A stretch of DNA of 6,358 bases, taken from assembly GCA_019090405.1 (NCBI GenBank), contig JAHRVZ010000064.1, forward strand, positions 1 to 6,358, given 5' to 3'. The notes under the pieces are model-generated. The model saw only the letters and a list, made by a program, of their open reading frames with translations, searched no databases and had not been told where the DNA came from. Below are positions 1 through 6,244 of the stretch, in pieces (within the stretch, counting starts at the first letter, position 1; each line of letters starts with the position of its first letter). Both the position numbers and the translations under genes were made by a program. The stretch comes from Paracoccaceae bacterium (lineage in GTDB: Bacteria > Pseudomonadota > Alphaproteobacteria > Rhodobacterales > Rhodobacteraceae).

Positions 1-169
1 CGGCTTCGGCGGCTTCGTTGGTGACGCCAAGGGTGATTGTTGCCATGTCAGGTACAGCCGCAATCTGGCCGGTTCCGGTCACTGTAATTTGTCGCTGTAT
101 GGGGTCGCCCATTGCGGCTCCGGCAACCGAAAAAGATAGTGCCGTCAGGATATAAATCAGGTTTTTCAC
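1..169 (-). CDS. SIMPL-domain (DUF541, YggE-like) exported protein, N-terminal part
   Basis: Only the first 56 codons are inside the window; the gene continues past position 1. The translation opens with a short basic start (VKN), a hydrophobic stretch (LIYILTALSFSVAGAAMG) that reads as a signal peptide with probable cleavage near AxA, then QRQITVTGTGQIAAVPDMATITLGV. The segment VTGTGxxxxxPDxAxxxLGV is typical of the start of SIMPL/DUF541 domains, as in E. coli YggE, a periplasmic protein linked to oxidative-stress tolerance whose biochemistry is poorly defined. I chose the GTG at 169 because AAGGA lies 8 nt upstream. In-frame ATGs at 193 and 196 (minus strand) would add 8-9 residues but have no Shine-Dalgarno and overlap a possible -10 box. 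It is divergent from the large gene at 338. Family assignment is fairly secure; the precise role is unknown. Confidence 0.8.
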   Translation of the reverse strand, partial: MKNLIYILTALSFSVAGAAMGDPIQRQITVTGTGQIAAVPDMATITLGVTNEAAEA

Positions 170-177
170 TCGTAAAT

Positions 178-182
178 TCCTT
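178..182 (-). promoter_or_regulatory. Shine-Dalgarno AAGGA deciding the GTG start of the SIMPL gene
   Basis: On the minus strand AAGGA sits 8 nt before the GTG at 169, which is ideal spacing. The upstream in-frame ATGs at 193 and 196 have no purine-rich box before them, so this site favours GTG as the start. Confidence 0.6.
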
Positions 183-191
183 TTTGATTGC

Positions 192-197
192 ATCATA
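192..197 (-). promoter_or_regulatory. Possible -10 box (TATGAT) for the SIMPL gene
   Basis: The minus strand reads TATGAT, a five-of-six match to TATAAT. The hexamer 17 nt upstream is CTGATG, only a weak -35. Transcription from here would give a leader of roughly 15 nt that contains the AAGGA site. This comes from inspection alone, so confidence is low. Confidence 0.25.
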
Positions 198-337
198 TTT
201 GCGCAGAATGCACGCATCAGACAGGTCTTGGCAAATCTAAGTTGTGTGTTTTTCTTTTCCTCAGCAAGCTCCTGCTCTAAACTGGTGCATGGGGCGTTCG
301 TTAGTGCGCTCTTGAAATTGGATGGAATAGCCGAAAA

Positions 338-2647
338 ATGAAACCGGGGTTCGCGCTCACTTTGTCGTTTGAAGGTATCTCGCTGCTGCACCGGGCAGCC
401 GGCGGGTGGCGGATGATCGGTGATGTTTCATTGGACAATACCGATCTTGCTGCAGCACTTGCTGACCTGCGTGACAAGGCAGGGCGGCTTGCACCGGGTG
501 AATTGTGCTGCAAACTTATAATCCCAAACGAACAAATCCGCTATCTGACGATTGAAACCGGCAGTGCAACGGATGGTGCGCGTACCGAGATGGTATTGGC
601 GGCATTGGATGGGGCAACGCCTTATCCGCTGGCGAAACTGGCCTTTGACATCTCGGTCGAGGGCGACATGACCCATGTTGCCGCCGTCGCCCGTGAAACA
701 CTGGCCGAAGCCGAGGCATTTGCGGTCGAGCATTTGTTCAATCCGGTCAGTTTTGTGGCGATCCCCGGCGACAATTTATATCTGGGTGAGCCGCATTTCG
801 GCCCGACCTCGCATGCTGCGGGTTTCCTTGGTGATGATCGCGTCGAAGCAGACAATGTCGCCGTCATCGTGGTTGGCATGGCAGATATTCCTAAGTTTGC
901 ACCCCAGCGTGATCCTGAACCTGAACCCGAACCTGAGTCAGAAATACCAGCGGTGGGATTTGCCAGTCGACGCCGCAAAGCACCTGCTCAGGACAGTGCT
1001 CCACCGGCCCAAGTGCTTGCAAAGCCTGTGGTCGAACCTGACTTGCAACCTGTCCCCAAGGCCCCACCCACGATCACACCCACGATCGCAGCACTGCAAA
1101 CAGACGGCACGCAATCCCCGGATGCGACGCCATCTTTGTCCGGGGCAATGCGTCATCTGGATGCGCCTGCGACTACGCGTTCGAATACGACTGAGGTTCC
1201 TGTACCGTCTCTGAAAAACGAATCCATTGCGGCCCCAAAGGTAGAAACACCCGAAACAAAAGGTGGCTTTCTTAGTCGTCGCAAAAACAAGTCAGCTACC
1301 CCGGCCCCGACCCCGACTGCGACTCAGATTGCACCTCCGGTGCATCGTGTGGCTCCGATAGAATTGCCAACGGCTGTTGCCAGTCTTGTCGACGCACCAG
1401 ACGAAACCCAGCGCATGACGGTGTTCGGAGCTCGAACAGAACCTAAAGTTGGTGGAAAACCCCGTTATCTTGGCCTTATTCTGACCGCCATGTTGCTGCT
1501 GTTTCTGGCGGGGGTTGCAGCCTGGGCCTCGTTGTTCATGGATACTAAACTGTCAGAATGGCTGTTTCTTGATCCCGCCGAATCAGAACTTGCGGAAGAA
1601 CCGGAACCCCTTGAGGAAACGCCGGTTATCGCATCTTTGCCACCCATCGAGCCAAATTTAACTGATACCGATGCCGCGGTCCTGGACGCGATGCGCGAGA
1701 CAGAGCAACCAACCGCCAACACCAAAGCCGGGATCGCCCCGATAGAGGTTGTAACCTACCCTGAACATGATGCGCCGCAAGAGTTGGAGACACCGGCAAT
1801 CATTGGTCTGGACGATTTGTATATTGCCTCGATTGATCGCACAGACCTATCCCATGACGCCGTGGCTTTGCCTTCGCTCGCCAGCCTGAATACGGATTTT
1901 GTGCCGGGATCGGTCGCTTCGCCCGTGGCGGTGGGAACTGAATTTGCGCTGGATGCGCGTGGGCTGGTTACTCCTTCTGTTAATGGAACGGTCAATCCTG
2001 ATGGGGTGATCGTTTATCTGGGCCAGCCCCCTGCCCGACCACCACCAACCCCGGCGCGGGACGACCCGGAAGCTGAGGCAGAACAAGTACAAACCTATCT
2101 TGCCCGGTTGCGCCCGCTGTCTCGGCCCGAAGATCTGGTAGAACAGAATGAGCGCGCGAAACTGGGCGGGCTAACCCGCACCGAACTAGGACGGGTGCGC
2201 CCCCTGATGCGCCCCGAACTGCCAAAGGTTGCCGACCCATCACAGACTGCTGGTACCAAACTTGCAGTTGCCGTGTCGGTTAAGCCATTGCTTAGGCCCG
2301 CAGATTTGGAATTGACCTCCCGAACCGCAAATTTGGGTTCAACGGCGAATATTTCGCAGGTTGCGACAATCGCGCCCAGAACAGTGACCCCAAAGATCCC
2401 TTCATCGGCCTCGGTGGCACGCCAGGCAACGCTGGACAATGCGATCAACCTTCGCAAAATCAATCTGATCGGGGTTTATGGCACGCCTGCCGACCGCCGC
2501 GCGCTCGTGCGCTTGCCAAGCGGTCGGTACAAGAAAGTCAAAGTCGGCGACAGTATCGACGGCGGCCGCATTCTAGCCATCAGCGACAGCGAATTGCGCT
2601 ATCAGAAAGGTGGTCGCAGCATGACACTGAAAATCCCCAGCAGCTAA
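338..2647 (+). CDS. Bitopic membrane protein: GspL/PilM-like cytoplasmic domain, Pro-rich linkers, one TM helix, PilP/GspC-like periplasmic domain
   Basis: Complete 769-residue gene with no single family name that I recognise. Residues 1-~165 alternate strands and helices like the cytoplasmic domain of GspL or PilM: a FALTLSFEGISLLHRA opening, IIPNEQIRYLTIE (61-73), TPYPLAKLAFDI (94-105), VAAVARE (114-120), and a closing VAIPGD. Residues ~190-370 are a Pro/Ala-rich linker with an acidic PEPEPEPE run (193-200) and two GFxSRR motifs. K374 and R376 precede a hydrophobic helix (~377-400), predicting N-in/C-out. Residues 402-698 are Pro-rich and acidic, with three [RK]PLxRP motifs. The last ~70 residues (GVYGTPADRRALVRLPSG, then VKVGDSIDGG and RILAISDSELRY) resemble the PilP domain and GspC homology region, a small beta domain contacting secretin or its partners. 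ATG338 has only a weak TGGAA upstream; TAG at 302 closes the frame. No secretion or pilus genes flank it. CDS certain; fold assignments inferred. Linker-rich proteins like this may be automatically mislabelled translation initiation factor IF-2; no GTPase motif is present. Confidence 0.9.
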   Translation: MKPGFALTLSFEGISLLHRAAGGWRMIGDVSLDNTDLAAALADLRDKAGRLAPGELCCKLIIPNEQIRYLTIETGSATDGARTEMVLAALDGATPYPLAKLAFDISVEGDMTHVAAVARETLAEAEAFAVEHLFNPVSFVAIPGDNLYLGEPHFGPTSHAAGFLGDDRVEADNVAVIVVGMADIPKFAPQRDPEPEPEPESEIPAVGFASRRRKAPAQDSAPPAQVLAKPVVEPDLQPVPKAPPTITPTIAALQTDGTQSPDATPSLSGAMRHLDAPATTRSNTTEVPVPSLKNESIAAPKVETPETKGGFLSRRKNKSATPAPTPTATQIAPPVHRVAPIELPTAVASLVDAPDETQRMTVFGARTEPKVGGKPRYLGLILTAMLLLFLAGVAAWASLFMDTKLSEWLFLDPAESELAEEPEPLEETPVIASLPPIEPNLTDTDAAVLDAMRETEQPTANTKAGIAPIEVVTYPEHDAPQELETPAIIGLDDLYIASIDRTDLSHDAVALPSLASLNTDFVPGSVASPVAVGTEFALDARGLVTPSVNGTVNPDGVIVYLGQPPARPPPTPARDDPEAEAEQVQTYLARLRPLSRPEDLVEQNERAKLGGLTRTELGRVRPLMRPELPKVADPSQTAGTKLAVAVSVKPLLRPADLELTSRTANLGSTANISQVATIAPRTVTPKIPSSASVARQATLDNAINLRKINLIGVYGTPADRRALVRLPSGRYKKVKVGDSIDGGRILAISDSELRYQKGGRSMTLKIPSS
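2111..2308 (+). repeat. Three in-frame copies of a [RK]PLxRPxxL protein motif
   Basis: Within the periplasmic linker of the large membrane protein, RPLSRPEDL (residues 592-600), RPLMRPEL (621-628) and KPLLRPADL (649-657) recur at 29- and 28-residue steps. The DNA copies use different codons, so this is conserved at protein level rather than being a recent DNA duplication. A role as short docking peptides or as a peptidoglycan- or wall-spanning spacer is possible but not shown. Confidence 0.75.
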
Positions 2648-2657
2648 GGTCGATTTA

Positions 2658-3752
2658 TCAGGTAGCAACAATTTCCCCATTGTCGATCTGTTCCTGCTCG
2701 ATGGATTCAAACAAGGCTTTGAAATTACCTTCGCCGAACCCATCATCACCTTTGCGCTGAATGAACTCAAAAAAGATAGGCCCAATCACCGTCTTCGAGA
2801 AGATTTGCAAAAGGATACGGGTTTCGCCGCCATCCACGACCCCCTCTCCATCAATCAGGATGCCGAATTTCTTCATTTTTTCAACAGGTTCCTTGTGACC
2901 CTTCACGCGATTATGGCTTAGGTCGTAATATGTGTCTGGCGGGCCGGGCATGAATTTGATGCCTTTGTCGGCAACCCGGTCGGTCGAGGCATAGATATCG
3001 TCAGTCCCCACCGCGATATGCTGGATGCCTTCGCCTTTGTACTTTTTCAGATAGGACACGATCTGTCCGGTTTCACCGCGATCTTCGTTGATCGGAATGC
3101 GAATGCGCCCGCAGGGCGAGGTCAACGCGCGGCTAAACAGACCCGAATGTTTCCCCTGAATATCAAAGAACCGGATTTGTTTGAAATTGAACAGATCACC
3201 GTAAAATGCGAACCATTTGTCCATGTTGCCCTTGAACACGTTGTGGGTCAGGTGATCAAGATAATAGAACCCGTCGCCACGCGGCTTGGACTGTCCAAGC
3301 CAGTCAAATTCGGCGTTATAGGGGCTGGTGTCGTAATACTGATCTATAAAGTATATCAGCGAGCCTCCGATACCTTTGATGGCCGGCAAATCCATGGTTT
3401 TACCGTCGCCCAGATAGGGTTCAGCCCCTTTGGAAACCGCGTGGTCAAACGCCTTTTGAGCATCCACCACCCGCCAGCCCATCGACGGCGCACAGGGTCC
3501 GTGTTTGTCAACAAATCGCGCGGCGAAACTGCCGGGTTCGGCGTTCAGCACGTAGGTGACGTCACCCTGCTGCCACAACTCGACTGCTTTGGTCTTGTGA
3601 CGGGCGGTTAACGCATAGCCCATCCGATCAAACAATTCGCGCAACTTCTGTGGATCAGGATGCGCGAATTCGACAAATTCAAAGCCATCAGTGCCCGCAG
3701 GATTGTCGTCAGTGATTTGTGATTTTGCTGCGTTGTGCGGAAATGGGCCCAT
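2658..3752 (-). CDS. hpd: 4-hydroxyphenylpyruvate dioxygenase
   Basis: Fe(II) enzyme of the VOC/glyoxalase fold that converts 4-hydroxyphenylpyruvate plus O2 to homogentisate and CO2, the committed step of tyrosine and phenylalanine breakdown; cytosolic. The 364-residue length matches bacterial HPPDs of about 357. The N-terminal VOC half spans about residues 21-145 (FEFVEFAHPDPQKL) and the catalytic C-terminal half about 160-335. The metal triad is intact: H167 in YLDHLTHNV, H245 in GIQHIAV and E329 in FFEFIQRKG. The C-terminal gating segment (GFGEGNFKALFESIEQEQ) is also present. I start it at the ATG at 3752 because AGGAGA stands 7 nt upstream. The open frame runs on to 3914, but those extra 54 codons cross the promoter region and overlap the divergent regulator. 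Hydroxymandelate synthase shares the fold, but a non-secondary-metabolism context favours HPPD. It is divergent from the Lrp-type gene, its likely regulator; no homogentisate dioxygenase gene is in the window. Confidence 0.97.
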   Translation of the reverse strand: MGPFPHNAAKSQITDDNPAGTDGFEFVEFAHPDPQKLRELFDRMGYALTARHKTKAVELWQQGDVTYVLNAEPGSFAARFVDKHGPCAPSMGWRVVDAQKAFDHAVSKGAEPYLGDGKTMDLPAIKGIGGSLIYFIDQYYDTSPYNAEFDWLGQSKPRGDGFYYLDHLTHNVFKGNMDKWFAFYGDLFNFKQIRFFDIQGKHSGLFSRALTSPCGRIRIPINEDRGETGQIVSYLKKYKGEGIQHIAVGTDDIYASTDRVADKGIKFMPGPPDTYYDLSHNRVKGHKEPVEKMKKFGILIDGEGVVDGGETRILLQIFSKTVIGPIFFEFIQRKGDDGFGEGNFKALFESIEQEQIDNGEIVAT

Positions 3753-3759
3753 AAAGATG

Positions 3760-3765
3760 TCTCCT
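3760..3765 (-). promoter_or_regulatory. Strong ribosome binding site (AGGAGA) setting the hpd start
   Basis: On the minus strand AGGAGA lies 7 nt before the ATG at 3752. It rules in this start over the upstream in-frame extension reaching 3914. Confidence 0.8.
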
Positions 3766-3806
3766 GTTGCAAGTTGTTCGCTAAGTGTTAGATAGGCGCA
3801 AAACAA

Positions 3807-3878
3807 CGCGATTTCTGCGCGTATATTGGTAAATTTTGTGTTAATCTCGCGTAAACTTCGCGCTATATGGTAATTTTT
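3807..3878. repeat. Two-copy direct motif CGCG-N7-CGCG-N6-GGTAA, 41 bp apart; candidate Lrp-type operator
   Basis: Unit 1 (3807-3837) and unit 2 (3848-3878) both read CGCG, 7 AT-rich bases, CGCG, 6 bases ending in T, GGTAA, one A/T base, then TTTT. By hand count 20 of 31 positions agree, and every conserved block is displaced by exactly 41 bp, about four helical turns. Each CGCG-N7-CGCG core is a 15-bp dyad with an AT-rich centre, the size and architecture of known Lrp-family sites. It lies between hpd and its divergent Lrp-type regulator; unit 2 ends 16 bp before the regulator's ATG. Binding is inferred. Confidence 0.55.
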
Positions 3879-3894
3879 TGGGAAAACGCCGCAT

Positions 3895-4350
3895 ATGCTG
3901 GATGATACAGACACCCGACTGCTGGCTGCTTTGCAAAAAAATGCCCACCTGACGGCTCACCAATTGGGAGAATTGCTGAATTTATCCCCAAGTCAGGCTG
4001 GTCGTCGTCGACAACGGCTTGAGGCCGAGGGCTATATTCAGGGCTATGCGGCGCGGCTTGATCCACAAAAGCTTGGCCTGCATGTGCAGGGTTTTGTGCA
4101 GGTACATCTGAACACGCACGGCCCGGAACAATCCGCCAGTTTTACCCGATTGGTCAACCTGCGGCGCGAAGTCACCAGCGTCTGGACCATGACCGGGAAT
4201 GCCGATTATCTGCTTCGTGTTTATTGCGCGGACCTTCCGGCGTTGAACACTTTGATACACGAGGTATTGTTACCCCATCCTGCGGTGTCACGGGTGCAAA
4301 GCCAGATCGTTATGGACCAACCAAAACGCGACGCCCCATTGCCAACTTAA
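3895..4350 (+). CDS. Lrp/AsnC-family transcriptional regulator
   Basis: A 151-residue protein of the usual Lrp/AsnC size. Residues 1-60 form the winged helix-turn-helix: LDDTDTRLLAALQKNAHLT, then helix 2 (TAHQLGELLNL) and recognition helix 3 (SPSQAGRRRQRLEAEGYI). Residues ~63-140 are the RAM/AsnC ligand-binding beta-alpha domain (VQGFVQVHL, then VWTMTGNADYLLRVYCADLPALNTL). The TGNADYLLRV segment is characteristic of the domain that binds amino acids or related acids and drives octamer assembly. It probably senses a tyrosine-pathway metabolite and controls the divergent hpd, though the effector cannot be read from sequence. The ATG at 3895 follows a weak GGGA 11 nt upstream. The stop is 16 bp before the antiporter ATG, so the two are probably one operon. 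The binding residues were not checked against any structure. Confidence 0.93.
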   Translation: MLDDTDTRLLAALQKNAHLTAHQLGELLNLSPSQAGRRRQRLEAEGYIQGYAARLDPQKLGLHVQGFVQVHLNTHGPEQSASFTRLVNLRREVTSVWTMTGNADYLLRVYCADLPALNTLIHEVLLPHPAVSRVQSQIVMDQPKRDAPLPT

Positions 4351-4355
4351 GGAAG
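4349..4355 (+). promoter_or_regulatory. Ribosome binding site (AAGGAAG) of the antiporter gene
   Basis: AAGGAAG overlaps the TAA stop of the regulator and lies 11 nt before the ATG at 4367. This supports that start and translational proximity within one transcript. Confidence 0.6.
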
Positions 4356-4366
4356 ACCAAAACCAC

Positions 4367-6244
4367 ATGGATACCATCCTGTTTCAAGCCACGGTCTACC
4401 TTGCTGCTGCCGTCATTGCGGTGCCGATTGCGGCGCGGCTTGGGCTGGGTTCGGTGCTGGGGTATCTCGCTGCCGGAATAATTATTGGCCCGGTGCTGGG
4501 GCTTATCGGAACCAATATCGAAGGTTTGAACCATTTTGCCGAGGTTGGCATCATCATGATGCTGTTCCTGATCGGCCTTGAACTGGAACCACGCGCACTT
4601 TGGGATATGCGTCATCGGCTGATCGGCATGGGGGGACTGCAAATCGTTCTCAGCACGGTGGCGCTGATGGCTGCGGCAATGGCGATGGGCAGGCCTTGGA
4701 ATGAGTCGCTGGCGATTGGATTGGCGCTGTCGCTGTCATCAACCGCGATTGTGCTGCAAACCCTGTCGGAAAAGGGGCTTATGCAGACCGGCGGTGGGCG
4801 CGCTTCGTTTTCGGTGTTGCTGACGCAGGATATCGCGGTGATCCCGATTTTGGCATTTTTACCTTTGTTGGCCGGAGACGCGATTATCCGCATTGCCAGC
4901 GATGGTTCAATCGACCGCGGACTTGCCCATGAGGCGGCCCGGCATGGAGAATTGTCGCTGGTACAAGGCTTGCCCGGATGGGGTGTGACGCTGGTGACAA
5001 TCGGGATGGTGGGCGCGGTTATTCTGGCCGGTATCTATCTGACCCGCCCGTTGTTCCGGTTCATCCATTCGGCAAATCTGCGCGAAATGTATACCGCCTT
5101 GGCACTGCTGATTGTGGTGGGGATTTCCCTTTTGATGGTGCTTGTTGGCCTGTCCCCGGCACTGGGCGCCTTTCTGGCCGGAGTTGTTCTGGCCAACAGC
5201 GAATTCCGCCACGAATTGGAAAGCGACTTGCAACCGTTCAAGGGTCTGTTGTTGGGCCTGTTTTTCATCACCGTCGGTGCCGGTTTCAATTTTGACGCCT
5301 TCTTTGCGGATATGGGCGATCTGATCGGGCTGGCTTTGCTGGTGATCCTTGCCAAAGGCATCGTGCTTTATCTTATTGGGCGTGCCTTCAAGCTGCATGG
5401 CCGCGATCGCTGGCTATTCACGCTGGGACTGGCGCAAGCGGGTGAATTTGGCTTTGTGCTGGTCGCCTTTTCGCTGCAACAGGGGGTGATGCCGGTTGAA
5501 TTGTCGGAAAAGCTGTTGTTGGTGATTGCGCTGTCGATGTTGATCACGCCGCTGTTATTCATCCTCTACGAATTCATTTCGCGGCGAATGTCGTCGCCCA
5601 AAACCGAATACAAAGCCGATACTATCGACGAACAAGGAACTGTTATCATTGCGGGAATTGGCCGTTTTGGGCAGATCGTCAACCGGTTGGTACAGGCCAG
5701 TGGCTTTAAAACCGTGGTGCTGGACAGCGACATGCAAACCATCCAGTTGATGCGCCGGTTTGGGGTCAAAGGTTTTCTAGGCGACCCAACCAGACCCGAA
5801 CTGTTAAAAGCCGCAGGTCTGCCCAAAGCAAAGGTGCTGGTTGTGGCAATGGATGACAAAACCGCCGTCACCAAACTGGTGTCATTTGCCCGACGCCAGC
5901 GGCCCGATTTGCACATTGTTGCGCGCGCGCGCGATAGAAACCATGTGTTCGAACTATACGCCGCCGGGGCCGATGACATCGTGCGCGAAATGTTTGACAG
6001 TTCGTTACGGGCCGGACGCTATGTGCTTGAAAATGTTGGGCTGTCCGAATTCGAAGCCGCCGAGGCGGAATCGACCTTTTATGCCCATGATCGCCATACA
6101 ATCCGGCAATTGGCCGATGTGTGGGATCCCAAAGTCTCGCCTGCTGAAAACGCGGCCTATATTGCCCGCTCAAAAGAGCTGGAAAAAGACCTGGAAGCCG
6201 CCCTGCTAACCCGAGCAGCCGAGAATGAGGCCAAAAAGGCCTGA
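4367..6244 (+). CDS. kefC: Kef-type monovalent cation:proton antiporter (CPA2) with RCK/TrkA-N domain
   Basis: Inner-membrane K+ efflux/H+ exchange protein, 625 residues (E. coli KefC is about 620). The membrane part (~1-402) has typical CPA2 features: the LGLGSVLGYLAAGIIIGP opening, LFLIGLELEP (66-75), the QD ion-site motif at Q154-D155, and the regulatory loop HELESDLQPFKG (282-293), where E285 and D287 match the KefC loop acids. The RCK_N/TrkA-N nucleotide-binding domain (~424-545) has the Rossmann loop GIGRFG (430-435) and ARARD (519-523). Aligned to E. coli KefC from memory, Q436, R440 and R540 match the residues Q412, R416 and R516 associated with glutathione or adduct control, but KefC N551 becomes D575. 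The stretch ~171-204 is about 25 residues longer than in KefC, and the C-terminus is shorter and ends in a charged helix. No KefF/KefG ancillary oxidoreductase gene is visible. KefB versus KefC cannot be separated with certainty. Confidence 0.92.
   Translation: MDTILFQATVYLAAAVIAVPIAARLGLGSVLGYLAAGIIIGPVLGLIGTNIEGLNHFAEVGIIMMLFLIGLELEPRALWDMRHRLIGMGGLQIVLSTVALMAAAMAMGRPWNESLAIGLALSLSSTAIVLQTLSEKGLMQTGGGRASFSVLLTQDIAVIPILAFLPLLAGDAIIRIASDGSIDRGLAHEAARHGELSLVQGLPGWGVTLVTIGMVGAVILAGIYLTRPLFRFIHSANLREMYTALALLIVVGISLLMVLVGLSPALGAFLAGVVLANSEFRHELESDLQPFKGLLLGLFFITVGAGFNFDAFFADMGDLIGLALLVILAKGIVLYLIGRAFKLHGRDRWLFTLGLAQAGEFGFVLVAFSLQQGVMPVELSEKLLLVIALSMLITPLLFILYEFISRRMSSPKTEYKADTIDEQGTVIIAGIGRFGQIVNRLVQASGFKTVVLDSDMQTIQLMRRFGVKGFLGDPTRPELLKAAGLPKAKVLVVAMDDKTAVTKLVSFARRQRPDLHIVARARDRNHVFELYAAGADDIVREMFDSSLRAGRYVLENVGLSEFEAAEAESTFYAHDRHTIRQLADVWDPKVSPAENAAYIARSKELEKDLEAALLTRAAENEAKKA

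Larger units (their letters stand above)
170..337. other. Divergent intergenic region between the SIMPL gene and the large membrane-protein gene
   Basis: These 168 bp separate two divergently transcribed genes and must hold promoters for both. Apart from the minus-strand -10-like TATGAT and the AAGGA site, I see a pyrimidine-rich stretch around 247-262. A TAAACT at about 277-282 could be a weak -10 for the plus-strand gene, but I find no convincing -35. No RNA gene or strong hairpin is apparent. Confidence 0.5.
3753..3894. promoter_or_regulatory. Divergent hpd / Lrp-regulator control region
   Basis: These 142 bp between two divergent start codons must hold promoters for hpd and for the regulator operon. 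The half nearest the regulator is AT-rich with CGCG blocks and carries a phased two-copy motif (listed separately). TATATT at 3822-3827 and TATATG at 3864-3869 could be plus-strand -10 boxes, but neither has a good -35. No minus-strand promoter is clear by eye. Operons of this type are often autoregulated by the Lrp-family protein. Confidence 0.6.

Noticed and set aside
911..940. Repetitive CCTGAACCCGAA-type DNA encoding Pro-Glu repeats
   Set aside because: Considered as a variable tandem repeat, but it is short, in frame and imperfect; a normal acidic Pro-rich linker.
675..1214. Open frame of 179 codons overlapping the large membrane-protein gene in another plus-strand frame
   Set aside because: Low-complexity translation (His, Arg, Leu, Pro) with no domain; the overlapped frame is the coherent one with domains and a TM helix.
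338..2647. Translation initiation factor IF-2 as a product name for the large gene
   Set aside because: No GTPase G-box motifs are present; resemblance would come only from Pro/Ala/Glu-rich linker composition.
2672..2687. Short inverted repeat ACAAT-TTCCCC-ATTGT near the hpd 3' end as a terminator
   Set aside because: Only 5 bp, AT-rich, within hpd coding sequence and without a T run.
3018..3611. Open frame of 197 codons on the plus strand inside hpd
   Set aside because: It is fully antisense to the catalytic body of HPPD, has no ribosome site, and its translation shows no recognisable domain; a shadow of a GC-biased coding strand.
3753..3914. 54-codon N-terminal extension of hpd up to an ATG at 3914
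   Set aside because: It crosses the promoter region, overlaps the divergent regulator start, and adds sequence not found at HPPD N-termini; the ATG at 3752 has a strong AGGAGA.
4907..5398. Open frame of 163 codons on the minus strand inside the antiporter gene
   Set aside because: The Gln/His-rich translation is the usual antisense product of Leu-rich membrane segments; no start signal and no family resemblance.
5921..5933. GCGCGCGCGCGCG alternating run, possible Z-DNA or slippage tract
   Set aside because: It simply encodes the conserved Ala-Arg-Ala-Arg of the ARARD motif in the Kef RCK domain, and 13 bp is too short to claim more.
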